Shown here: one piece after another, positions 36,557-48,600 of the stretch
Numbering within the stretch: the stretch's first letter is position 1
How the letters are laid out: the number at the start of each line of letters is the position of its first letter
DNA from: Siphonodentalium dalli
Taxonomy: Eukaryota > Mollusca > Scaphopoda > Gadilida > Siphonodentaliidae
DNA length: 64,000 nt
Assembly (NCBI GenBank): GCA_032622095.1
Contig: CP136066.1
Coordinates: 193,678,816 to 193,742,815 of the forward strand
Reading direction: 5' to 3'
Made by a program: the position numbers and the translations under genes
Notes under the pieces: generated by a model
Database searches by the model: none
Told to the model about the DNA's origin: nothing
Seen by the model: the letters and a program-made list of their open reading frames with translations, nothing else

Positions 36557-37032
36557 TAAGGGTACGTTAATATATACGCTGGCAAGTCTGCACGGTATAT
36601 ATGCTACGGGTATTTCGTCATAGAAAACCAAAATATGAACAGAAAAGTGCATATAACATGTATCTTTACCAAAGCGAACGACATTAGAAGTAATATTTCT
36701 GTAGTTCCACCTGTAACGGTGCTACTGGCATTTGCCTTGTATAATTGATTCTTGTGAGATAATTGCACGCTATTTACATGCAAAAATCCGATAGCATCGC
36801 TATACAGGTGGAACTACAGAAACTTTTACTTCGCACGTAATTAGCTGTGGTAACTGTGGTAGTTAGCTGTGGTAACTGTGGTAGTTAGCTGTGGTAACTG
36901 TGGTAACTGTGGTACAGGTGCATTTTATATGTTTGTGTCCGTTCATATTATGATACCATAACGTTTTCTATGACGAAATGCCTACAAACCACACCGTGCA
37001 AACTTACCAGTGTATATATGAACGTACCCTTA
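36557..37032. mobile_element. Foldback element of about 476 bp inside the gene B intron
   Basis: The left end TAAGGGTACGTTAATATATAC is inverted at the right end (GTATATATGAACGTACCCTTA, ending 37,032). CGTCATAGAAAAC and TTCTGTAGTTCCACCTGTA in the left half are also inverted in the right half. The interior carries a GTGGTAACT tandem repeat. Confidence 0.75.
36842..36915 (+). repeat. Short tandem repeat based on TAGCTGTGGTAACTGTGG
   Basis: About three copies of a roughly 24-bp unit built from GTGGTAACT and GTGGTAGT blocks, inside the foldback element. Confidence 0.8.
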
Positions 37033-37903
37033 ATTAATTACGAAAGGAAGGCGTGCTAATCAGCATTTGTTTGAATAAATACGCAACCGCATTCTACACA
37101 TACTAACCTGACGCGAATTCGGTGCCGGTGTGTGGTTTCTTGGCTAATATGAGCGTTATTTCACCACGTATTTAAAATTTGTTTGTCAGAGTGCACTTTA
37201 ATTGTTACTCGTTTGTCGGTTCATTCCACATTTTTCGACTGATCATATACATGGTAGGGGAATGTGCAATATACATGTATATACACTAAATGATTCTGTT
37301 CTGAATGTGCATCGGCACAAGTTATCCGCCATCGACATCAACATCGTGGTGCTGTGGTGGCTGGTTGTTAAAGTTGTTATTCTTATATGCATATATATCT
37401 ATAATTATGCATTTATATACATGGGCAGGCATATCAGTTGTGTGATGTGATGTCACTGTATACGCCATTGATTGTGGTGAATTTATTAAATAAATAAAAA
37501 TAATAAATACTTAATTATGCTAAATTGTTGTCAAAACAAATTGCTTATTAGTGTCAGAATTTGCGACAATTAATTATACAATCGGATAGGCGATTGCTGA
37601 CTCTACTAGTAGGCTCGAAACATTTTGACAAATTATTTATAAGGTCATAAACTTTACGTTGATGTATCGCGCTTGTTACAAGTATGCCGTTTGAAATATC
37701 AATGCTAAGATAACAATATGACTACCGATAGAGTGGCGACTCAGGCGATCAATTGAATGTGCTTATAAATAGTGACAGAAATGTGCAGTGTGAAGTTGTC
37801 TGATAGGAATATACACATCGGACCGATGTTACAGCTTGATATGAGACGAGAGACATCTCAATGAGCCATTCCGATCAACACATGAGTGTGTGCGGCAAGC
37901 ATA

Positions 37904-37931
37904 GTGAAGCAATGGATACTCATTGCTTCAC
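37904..37931. repeat. Small perfect hairpin
   Basis: GTGAAGCAATG and its exact inverse CATTGCTTCAC flank a 6-nt loop. It is embedded in an imperfect larger pairing with GCATAGT and ACTATGC. Confidence 0.7.
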
Positions 37932-38810
37932 CCGTGCATCTATAACTATGCTATATTATGAACAAGGATGCTCGTGTTTCTATAGCAGAGGGATGTAAAT
38001 AAACAAGTATTTCAAATTTCGCTGCATTGCTTTGGTTAGTAATGGCGTGTAGGTGTAAATATTTGTTTATAGAACCACCACCTCAGAAGCCGTGACGTTA
38101 TTCAGGGATATTAGCATACAAGCAGGGGGTGTCGGAACAAAATTTCAGACACGTATGATACTTTTTTTTACCTTTGGCCATTTTTGTGACCCAGCCACCC
38201 CTCGACCCAATTATGTTCTCCATTTTACCAATTTTTTTCCAACCATTTTTCTACACTTACCCCTAAGAAACACAAATCAAATTATTTCGGAAGAATTATT
38301 AGAATTTTCACCACTTACTGTCTGTTTCATATACACTACCTGTTAGAGGTTGGTGTGTGTGATTACCTCAGTTAAACATGGCAGTGACATAACTAGACTG
38401 ACATATACCGGATACTTAGTAACTTTACAACAAGAACAATCTATACTGACTGTCTATAATGCAGTTTTGATGTTAAAAGTACATTACTTCTTAGTTTTAA
38501 GGGACAAAATATTTCAAAAACATGGAAGAGTTTGTGTCATGAACTGTGGAAAAATAATTTTGGATCCTCTTAATCACCCACCTCTCATACGTGCTCGGAA
38601 ACAAATGTTTGACACCCGCCTGACTATATCGGGAATTAATATATAGTTACCCTTCTAAGATTCTCTGTTGTAGAAGTTTCTCTTCATCTCCAAATACCGT
38701 TGCGGCGCGCCAAAAGTAAACAGGTTATAATGTTCTATTCTTCATTGTTCTAGGATGTTCAGATGGTATGAGCAAACAGAATACCGAAACACCATACGTA
38801 ATCCTAAAAA

Positions 38811-39469
38811 AAAGTCCCCCTAATATATTCGGTAATATGTTGTGAGATATTGGATGGATTTTGACGAAACTGTACGCAAATGTTTAGTGGTATCTGATAC
38901 ACAACCTGGGTGAGGCATCGTCCTGTGAGTTATGTTATGGCCGGCTGAGCATGGATTGAATGGAATGGGGGTGCTTTTTAAAAGTAGCAAGTGGACAGTC
39001 ACTCCATTGTTCCATTGCTCACACAAGTTGTTCCTGGCTGTAAATGTGACACACTGTGACACACTGTGAGTCCACGATAACATGTGTGTCATCATCAAGA
39101 CACAATGTTTCTGCTGCATGCCCAGGCCATTCAGTCTAACCACATTCCTTTTGGAATGACACCCTGAACTTTCAGTCTCTTTGAAGACATGTTCAGTAAA
39201 CCATGTTCCCACCATGTAGGCCATTGAGGTACAAACAGATAAGGATGATCAAGGCACAGCTGAATGGCTGTGATCACTCTACCTGTGTTTTTGCAACTTT
39301 TGAACAGTGCCCCTCTTCCATCCAATTCGTGCTCACTCAGCCATATCTTACCTCACAACACAGTAATTAGCACAATTGATGTCTTCGGTACCACAAATAA
39401 TTTGTGGAAAGTTTCATAAAAATCCATCCAACATCTCATAAAATATTACCGAATACGTTAGGAGGATTT
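38811..39469. mobile_element. TIR element of about 660 bp in the gene B intron
   Basis: The left end (CCCCTAATATATTCGGTAAT, GATATTGGATGGATTTT) is inverted at the right end (AAAATCCATCCAACATCTCAT, ATTACCGAATACGTTAGGAGG). TIRs are about 60 bp with scattered mismatches. The interior has a 134-codon minus-strand frame (38,820-39,224) without a transposase signature, so the element appears non-autonomous. Confidence 0.7.
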
Positions 39470-39626
39470 CTTTTGTTTTGAGGTGTTTATGTTAGCGACG
39501 TTGAGATATTACTTATAATAGAGCTTAGTTTTATCAATTAGCAAGTGGAAATGAAGTAACTATATATATGAAGAGAAGACGTGTCCAGTTAGTACCTTTG
39601 TTAAGTATTGTTAATTATGTTCTCAC

Positions 39627-42600
39627 CTCCTGAAATGTACACAACCCCGTTGATGTTTCTCGTGGTCTCCGTCGAAAGATTTGACGCTACGTCGGTTACA
39701 TTCCGGAAATCAGCATTGGTGCCAGCAGTTGTGCTCGATCCGCCAGATGGAACCGTTATGTTAGTTGATGTAGCACTTGGACCTCTAGTGCCAGTCATGT
39801 CAGGTGAACCAGAAATGATCCTCCTTGTTGGGAGGGATGTACCGCCTGATTTATCTGTTACTGTTGACCGACTGGTGGAGGTAGCATCTAGCGCGCCGAT
39901 TGCATTCGTCAATAATGGAGTGTCAGTAACAGACTCAGGTAGGCCACCCGCAGAAACTATGTCTGGTAACTTAGTGGTTGGATCTGTTGTCCCATCTGGT
40001 ATCGAAAAATTCATGCTCCTGGTAGTGTCCGTTTTATCAGTTGATGTGACAGACCTCGCCGATCCTGCAGGCAATCCAGTGACGTCACTGATAGCGTCAG
40101 GAATTGCGGTTACTTTGTCCGGAAGCATCACATCTGTGTCGATAACCATGGTCGTCTCGGCTATCGAAGCTGCTGATTGAACGTCAGTATCGGTGGTGGT
40201 TCCAGACAGAACAGCAGCGGTAACGTGTTCAGACAGGCGGGTAAGCACTGTCTTAGTTGTATCTGTTATAACGACCAGTACTGTAGCCACAGTAACAAAG
40301 TCTCCAGGCAACCATGTTCTATACGATTTTACGGAGTCAGTAAAGTCCCCAGATAATACTGTTCGATCCGCTAGTGTTACGATCGGCGTAGCGTCGCCAG
40401 GCAACCATGTTCGGTCCGCTGGTGTTACAGCCGGAGTTACAGCACCAGTAAGTCCTGTTCTGTCCGCTGATGTTACAACCAGAGTAGCGTCTCCAGGAAG
40501 CCCTGTTCTATCCACTGTCACGGAGTCAGTAACGTCTCCAGGCAATACTGTTCGATCCGCTGGTGTTACAATCGGAGTAGCGTCGCCAGGAAACCCTGTC
40601 CTGTCCGCTGATGTTACAGCCGGAGTAGCAGAACTGGGCAGTCTTGTTCGATCCGCTGGTGTTACAATCGGAGTAGCTACGCCAAGCAACCCTGTTCGGT
40701 CCGCTGAAGTTACAGCCGGAGTTGCAGCACCGGGCAGTCCTGTTCTATCCGCTGATGTTATAACCGGAGTAGCGTCTCCAAGCAGCCCTGTTATATCCGC
40801 TGTTACGGAGCCAGTAACGTCTCCAGGCAATACTATTCGACCCGCTAGTGTTATAATCGGAGTAACGTCGCCAGGCAGCCCTGTTCGATCCGCTGATATT
40901 AAAGCCTCAGTTGCAGCTGCTGGTGTTACAATCGGAGTAGCTTCGCCAGGCAACCCCGTTCGGTCCGCTGAAGTTACAGCCAGAGTTGCAGCACCGGGAA
41001 GTCCTGTTCTATCCGCTGATGTTATAACCAGAGTAGCGTCGCCAGGCAGCCCTGTTATATCCCATGTTACGGAGTCAGTAACGTCTCCAGACAATACTGT
41101 TCGATCCGCTGGTGATAAGACCGGAGTAGCGTCGCCAGGAAACCATGTCCTGTCCGCTGATGTTACAGTTTGAGTTGCGGAACCGGACAGTCTTGTTCGA
41201 TCCGCTGGTGTTACAATCGGAGTAGCTTCGACAAGCAACCCTGTTGTGTCCGCTGAAGTTACAGCCGGAGTAGCAGCACCGGGCAGTCCTGATGTTATAA
41301 CCGTAGTAGCGTCTCCAGGCAGCCCTGTTATATCCGCTGTTACGGAGTCAGTAACGTCTCCGGGCAATCCCGTTCGGTCCGCTGAAGTTATTGCCAGAGT
41401 TGCAGCCCCGAGAAGTCCTGTTCTATCCGCTGATATTATAACCAGAGTAGCGTCTCCAGGCAGCCCTGTTATATCCCGTGTTACGGAGTCAGTAACGTCT
41501 CCAGACAATACTGTTCGACCCGCTGGTGTTACGATCGGAGTAGCGTCGCCAGGAAACCCCGTTCTGTCCGCTGATGTTACAGCCGGAGTTTCAGAACCTG
41601 GCAGTCCTGTTCTATCCGCTGTTGTTACAATCGGAGAAGCGTCGCCAGGCAGGTCTGTTCTATCCGCTGTTACGGTGTCAGTAACGTTTCCGGGCAATAC
41701 TGTTCGATCATCTGGCGATACAATCGGAGTAGCTTCGCCAGGCAACCATGTTCGGTCCGCTGATGTTACAACCGGAGTTGCAGCACCGGGAAGTCCTGTT
41801 CTATCCGCTGATGTTACAACCAGAGTAGCCTCTCCAGGCAGCCCTGTTATATCCGCTGTTACGGTGTCAGTAACGTCTCTAGGCAACACTGTTCCGTCCG
41901 CTGGTGTTAAAATCGGAGTAGCTTCGCCATGCATCCCTGTTCGGTCCTCCGATGTGACAGCTGGAGTTGCAGCACCGGGAAGTCCTGTTCTATCCGCTGA
42001 TGTTATAACCGGAGTAGCGACTCCAGGCAGCCCTGTTATATCCGCTGTTACGGTGTCAGTAACGTCGCCAGGAAACCCTGTTCTGTCCGCTGATGTTACA
42101 GCTGGAGTTGCGGAACCGGGCAGTCTTGTTCGATCCGCTGGTGTTACAATCGGAGTAGCTTCGCCAGGCAACCCCGTTCGGTCCGCGGAAGTTACAGCCA
42201 GAGTTGCAACACCGGGAAGTGCTGTTCTATCGGCTGATGTTACAACCGGAGTTGCGGCAACGGGCAGTCCTGTTCTATCGGCTGATGTTAAAACCGGAGT
42301 AGCGTCTGCAGGCAGCCCTGTTATATCCGCTGTTACGGAGTCAGTAACGTCTCCCAGCAATACTGTTCCATCCCCTGGTGTTGCACTCGGAGTAGCTTCA
42401 CCAGGCAACCCTGTTCGGTCCGCTGATGTTACAGCCAGCGTTGCAGCACCGGGAAGTCCTGTTCTATCCGCTGATGTTATAACAGGAGTAGCTACTCCAT
42501 GGAGCCCTGTTATGTCCGCTGTTACGGTGTCAGTGACGTCACTGGGCAATACGGTTCCATCCGCTGGCGTTACAATCAGAGTATCTTCGTCAGGCAACTC

Positions 42601-45600
42601 TGTTCGGTCCGCTGATATTACATCCGGAGTTGCAGTACCGGGCACTCCTGTTCTATCCGCTGATGTTACAACCGGAGTAGCGTCTCCAGGCAGCCCTGTT
42701 ATACCCGCTGTTACGGAGTCAATAACGTCTCCAGGCAACACTGTTACATCCGCTGGTGTTACAATCGGAGTAGCTTCGCCAGGCAACCCTGTTCTGTCCG
42801 CCGATGTGACTCCCGGAGTTACAGCACCGGGAAGTCCTGTTCTATCCGCTGATGTTATAAACGGAGTAGCTACTCCAGGCAGCCCTGTTATATCCGCTGT
42901 TACGGAGTCAGTAACGTCTCTAGGTAATACTGTTCCATCCGATGGTGTTACAATCGGAGTAGCTTCGCCAGGCAACACTGTTCGGTCCGCCGATGTTACA
43001 GCCGGAGTTGCAGCACCGGGCAGTCCTGTTTTATCCGCTGTTTCGGAGTCAGTAACGTCTCTAGGTAATACTGTTCCATCCGCTGGTGTTACAATCGGAG
43101 TAGCTTCTCCAGACAACCCTGTTCGGTCCGCTGATGTTACAGCCGGAGTTATGGAAACGCGCAGTCCTGTTCTATCCGCTGATGTTACAATCGGAGTAGA
43201 TTCAACCGGCAACCCTGTTCGGTCCGCCGATGTTACAGCCGGAGTTGCAGCACCGGGCAGTCCTGTTGTATCCGCTAATGTTACAACCAGAGTAGCTTCA
43301 CCAGGCAACCCTGTTCGGTCCGCCGATGTTACAGCCGGAGTTGCAGTACCGAGTAGTCTAGTTCCATCCCCTGGTGTTACACTCAGAGTAGCTTCACCAG
43401 GCAACCCTGTTCGGTACGCTGGTGTTACAGCCGGGGATACAGCACCGGGAAGTACTGTTCTATCCGCTGATGTAATAACCGGAGTAGCGACTCCAGACAG
43501 CCCTGTTATATCAGCTGTTACGGTGTCAGTAACGTCTCTAGGCAATACTGTTCCATCCGCTGGTGTTACAATCGGAGTAGCTTCGCCAGGCAACCATGTT
43601 CGGTCCGCCGATGTTACAGCCGGTGCTATGGCAACGGGCAGTCCTGTTCTATCCGCTAATGTTACAACCGGAGTAGCGTCGCCAGTCAGCGCTGTTATAT
43701 TCGTTGTTACGGAGTCAGTAACGTCTCCAGGCAATACTGTTCGATCCGCTGGTGTTACGATCAGAGTAGCGTCGCCAGGAAACCCTCTTCTGTCCGCTGA
43801 TGTTACAGCTGGAGTTGCGGAACCGGGCAGTCTTGTTCGATTCGCTGGTGTTACAATCGGAGTAGCTTCGCCAGGCAACCCCGTTCGGTCCGCTGAAGTT
43901 ACAGCCAGAGTTGCAGCACCGGGAAGTGCTGTTCTATCGGCTGATGTTACAACCGGAGTTGCGGCAACGGGCAGTCCTGTTATATCGGCTGATGTTAAAA
44001 CCGGAGTAGCGTCTGCAGGCAGCCCTGTTATATCCGCTGTTACGGAGTCAGTAACGTCTCCCAGCAATACTGTTCCATCCCCTGGTGTTGCATTCGGAGT
44101 AGCTTCACCAGGCAACCCTGTTCGGTCCGCTGATGTTACAGCCAGCGTTGCAGCACCGGGAAGTCCTGTTCTATCCGCTGATGTTATAACAGGAGTAGCT
44201 ACTCCATGGAGCCCTGTTATGTCCGCTGTTACGGTGTCAGTGACGTCACTTGGCAATACGGTTCCATCCGCTGGCATTACAATCGGAGTATCTTCGTCAG
44301 GCAACTCTGTTCGGTCCGCTGATATTACATCCGGAGTTGCAGTACCGGGCACTCCTGTTCTATTCGCTGATGTTACAACCGGAGTAGCGTCTCCAGGCAG
44401 CCCTGTTATACCCGCTGTTACGGAGTCAATAACGTCTCCAGGCAACACTGTTACATCCGCTGGTGTTACAATCGGAGTAGCTTCGCCAGGCAACCCTGTT
44501 CTGTCCGCCGATGTGACTCCCGGAGTTACAGCACCGGGAAGTCCTGTTCTATCCGCTGATGTTATAAACGGAGTAGCTACTCCAGGCAGCCCTGTTATAT
44601 CCGCTGTTACGGAGTCAGTAACGTCTCTAGGTAATACTGTTCCATCCGATGGTGTTACAATCGGAGTAGCTTCGCCAGGCAACACTGTTCGGTCCGCCGA
44701 TGTTACAGCCGGAGTTGCAGCACCGGGCAGTCCTGTTTTATCCGCTGTTTCGGAGTCAGTAACGTCTCTAGGTAATACTGTTCCATCCGCTGGTGTTACA
44801 ATCGGAGTAGCTTCTCCAGACAACCCTGTTCGGTCCGCTGATGTTACAGCCGGAGTTATGGAAACGCGCAGTCCTGTTCTATCCGCTGATGTTACAATCG
44901 GAGTAGATTCAACCGGCAACCCTGTTCGGTCCGCCGATGTTACAGCCGGAGTTGCAGCACCGGGCAGTCCTGTTGTATCCGCTGATGTTACAACCAGAGT
45001 AGCTTCACCAGGCAACCCTGTTCGATCCGCCGATGTTACATCCGGAGTTGCAGTACCGAGTAGTCTAGTTCCATCCCCTGGTGTTACACTCAGAGTAGCT
45101 TCACCAGGCAACCCTGTTCGGTACGCTGGTGTTACAGCCGGGGATACAGCACCGGGAAGTACTGTTCTATCCGCTGATGTAATAACCGGAGTAGCGACTC
45201 CAGACAGCCCTGTTATATCAGCTGTTACGGTGTCAGTAACGTCTCTAGGCAATACTGTTCCATCCGCTGGTGTTACAATCGGAGTAGCTTCGCCAGGCAA
45301 CCATGTTCGGTCCGCCGATGTTACAGCCGGTGTTATGGCAGCGGGCAGTCCTGTTCTATCCGCTAATGTTACAACCGGAGTAGCGTCGCCAGTCAGCGCT
45401 GTTATATTCGTTGTTACGGAGTCAGTAACGTCTCCAGGCAATACTGTTCGATCCGCTGGTGTTACGATCAGAGTAGCGTCGCCAGGAAACCCTGTTCTGT
45501 CCGCTGATGTTACAGCTGGAGTTGCGGAACCGGGCAGTCTTGTTCGATCCGCTGGTGTTACAATCGGAGTAGCTTTGCCAGGCAACCCCGTTCGGTCCGC

Positions 45601-48600
45601 TGAAGTTACAGCCAGAGTTGCAGCACCGAGAAGTGCAGTTCTATCGGCTGATGTTACAACCGGAGTTGCGGCAACGGGCAGTCCTGTTCTATCGGCTGAT
45701 GATAAAACCGGAGTAGCGTCTGCAGGCAGCCCTGTTATATCCGCTGTTACGGAGTCAGTAACGTCTACCAGCAATACTGTTCCATCCCCTGGTGTTGCAC
45801 TCGGAGTAGCTTCACCAGGCAACCCTGTTCGGTCCGCTGATGTTACAGCCAGCGTTGCAGCACCGGGAAGTCCTGTTCTATCCGCTGATGTTATAACATG
45901 AGTAGCTACTCCAGGGAGCCCTGTTATGTCCGCTGTTACGGTGTCAGTGACGTCACTGGGCAATACGGTTCCATCCGCTGGCGTTACAATCGGAGTAGCT
46001 TCGTCAGGCAACTCTGTTCGGTTCGCTGATATTACAGCAGGAGTTGCAGTACCGGGCACTCCTGTTCTATCCGCTGATGTTACAACCAGAGTAGCGTCTC
46101 CAGGCAGCCCTGTTATACCCGCTGTTACGGAGTCAGTAACGTCTCCAGGCAATACTGTTACATCCGCTGGTGTTACAATCGGAGTAGCTTCGCCAGGCAA
46201 CCCTGTTCTGTCCGCCGATGTGACTCCCGGAGTTACAGCACCGGGAAGTCCTGTTCTATCCGCTGATGTTATAAGCGGAGTAGCTACTCCAGGCAGCCCT
46301 GTTATATCCGCTGTAACGGAGTCAGTAACGTCTCTAGGTAATACTGTTCCATCCGATGGTGTTACAATCGGAGTAGCTTCGCCAGGCAACACTGTTCGGT
46401 CCGCCGATGTTACAGCCGGAGTTGCAGCACCGGGCAGTCCTGTTTTATCCGCTGTTTCGGAGTCAGTAACGTCTCTATGTAATACTGTTCCATCCGCTGG
46501 TGTTACAATCGGAGTAGCTTCTCCAGACAACCCTGTTCGGTCCGCTGATGTTACAGTCGGAGTTATGGAAACGCGCAGTCCTGTTCTATCCGCTGATGTT
46601 ACAATCGGAGTAGATTCAACCGGCAACCCTGTTCGGTCCGCCGATGTTACAGCCGGAGTTGCAGCACCGGGCAGTCCTGTTGTATCCGCTGATGTTACAA
46701 CCAGAGTAGCTTCACCAGGCAACCCTGTTCGATCCGCCGATGTTACAGCCGGAGTTGCAGTACCGAGTAGTCTTGTTCCATCCCCTGGTGTTACACTCAG
46801 AGTAGCTTCACCAGGCAACCCTGTTCGGTACGCTGGTGTTACAGCCGGGGATACAGCACCGGGAAGTACTGTTCTATCCGCTGATGTAATAACCGGGGTA
46901 GCGACTCCAGACAGCCCTGTTATATCAGCTGTTACGGTGTCAGTAACGTCTCTAGGCAATACTGTTCCATCCGCTGGTGTTACAATTGGAGTAGCTTCGC
47001 CAGGCAACCATGTTCGGTCCGCCGATGTTACAGCCGGTGTTATGGCAACGGGGAGTCCTGTTCTATCCGCTAATGTTACAACCGGAGTAGCGTCGCCAGT
47101 CAGCGCTGTTATATTCGTTGTTACGGAGTCAGTAACGTCTCCAGGCAATACTGTTCGATCCGCTGGTGTTAAGATCAGAGTAGCGTCGCCAGGAAACCCT
47201 GTTCTGTCCGCTGATGTTACAGCTGGAGTTGCGGAACCGGGCAGTCTTGTTCGATTCGCTGGTGTTACAATCGGAGTAGCTTCGCCAGGCAACCCTGTTC
47301 GGTCCGCTGAAGTTACAGCCAGAGTTGCAGCACCGGGAAGTGCTGTTCTATCGGCTGATGTTACAACCGGAGTTGCGGCAACGGGCAGTCCTGTTATATC
47401 GGCTGATGTTAAAACCGGAGTAGCGTCTGCAGGCAGCCCTGTTATATCCGCTGTTACGGAGTCAGTAACGTCTCCCAGCAATACTGTTCCATCCCCTGGT
47501 GTTGCATTCGGAGTAGCTTCACCAGGCAACCCTGTTCGGTCCGCTGATGTTACAGCCAGCGTTGCAGCACCGGGAAGTCCTGTTCTATCCGCTGATGTTA
47601 TAACAGGAGTAGCTACTCCAGGGAGCCCTGTTATGTCCGCTGTTACGGTGTCAGTGACGTCACTGGGCAATACGGTTCCATCCGCTGGCGTTACAATCGG
47701 AGTAGCTTCGTCAGGCAACTCTGTTCGGTCCGCTGATATTACAGCCGGAGTTGCAGTACCGGGCACTCCTGTTCTATCCGCTGATGTTACAACCGGAGTA
47801 GCGTCTCCAGGCAGCCCTGTTATACCCGCTGTTACGGAGTCAGTAACGTCTCCAGGCAATACTGTTACATCCGCTGGTGTTACAATCGGAGTAGCTTCGC
47901 CAGGCAACCCTGTTCTGTCCGCCGATGGGACTCCCGGAGTTACAGCACCGGGAAGTCCTGTTCTATCCGCTGATGTTATAAACGGAGTAGCTACTCCAGG
48001 CAGCCCTGTTATATCCGCTGTTACGGAGTCAGTAACGTCTCTAGGTAATACTGTTCCATCCGATGGTGTTACAATCGGAGTAGCTTCGCCAGGCAACACT
48101 GTTCGGTCCGCCGATGTTACAGCCGGAGTTGCAGCACCGGGCAGTCCTGTTTTATCCGCTGTTTCGGAGTCAGTAAGGTCTCTAGGTAATACTGTTCCAT
48201 CCGCTGGTGTTACAATCGGAGTAGCTTCTCCAGACAACCCTGTTCGGTCCGCTGATGTTACAGCCGGAGTTATGGAAACGCGCAGTCCTGTTCTATCCGC
48301 TGATGTTACAATCGGAGTAGATTCAACCGGCAACCCTGTTCGGTCCGCCGATGTTACAGCCGGAGTTGCAGCACCGGGCAGTCCTGTTGTATCCGCTGAT
48401 GTTACAACCAGAGTAGCTTCACCAGGCAACCCTTTTCGATCCGCCGATGTTACAACCGGAGTTGCAGTACCGAGTAGTCTTGTTCCATCCCCTGGTGTTA
48501 CACTCAGAGTAGCTTCACCAGGCAACCCTGTTCGGTACGCTGGTGATACAGCCGGGGATACAGCACCGGGAAGTACTGTTCTATCCGCTGATGTAATAAC

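Larger units (their letters stand above)
35290..39626 (-). other. Gene B intron between giant exon and TM exon (4,337 bp, phase 1)
   Basis: The donor is AGGAG|GTGAGA at 39,626 and the acceptor TTTGTAG| at 35,290. It is 4.5 times longer than the gene A counterpart, partly because of inserted foldback and TIR elements (36,557-37,032 and 38,811-39,469). Plus-strand frames at 38,092-38,646 have no recognisable domain. Confidence 0.78.

Noticed and set aside
38092-38646. Two adjacent plus-strand frames (84 and 98 codons) as a small gene inside the gene B intron
   Set aside because: No domain, AT-driven composition, and a stop between them without clear splice sites.
38820-39224. 134-codon minus frame as a transposase
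   Set aside because: It lies inside the TIR element but shows no DDE/D-like motif or helix-turn-helix that I can recognise.
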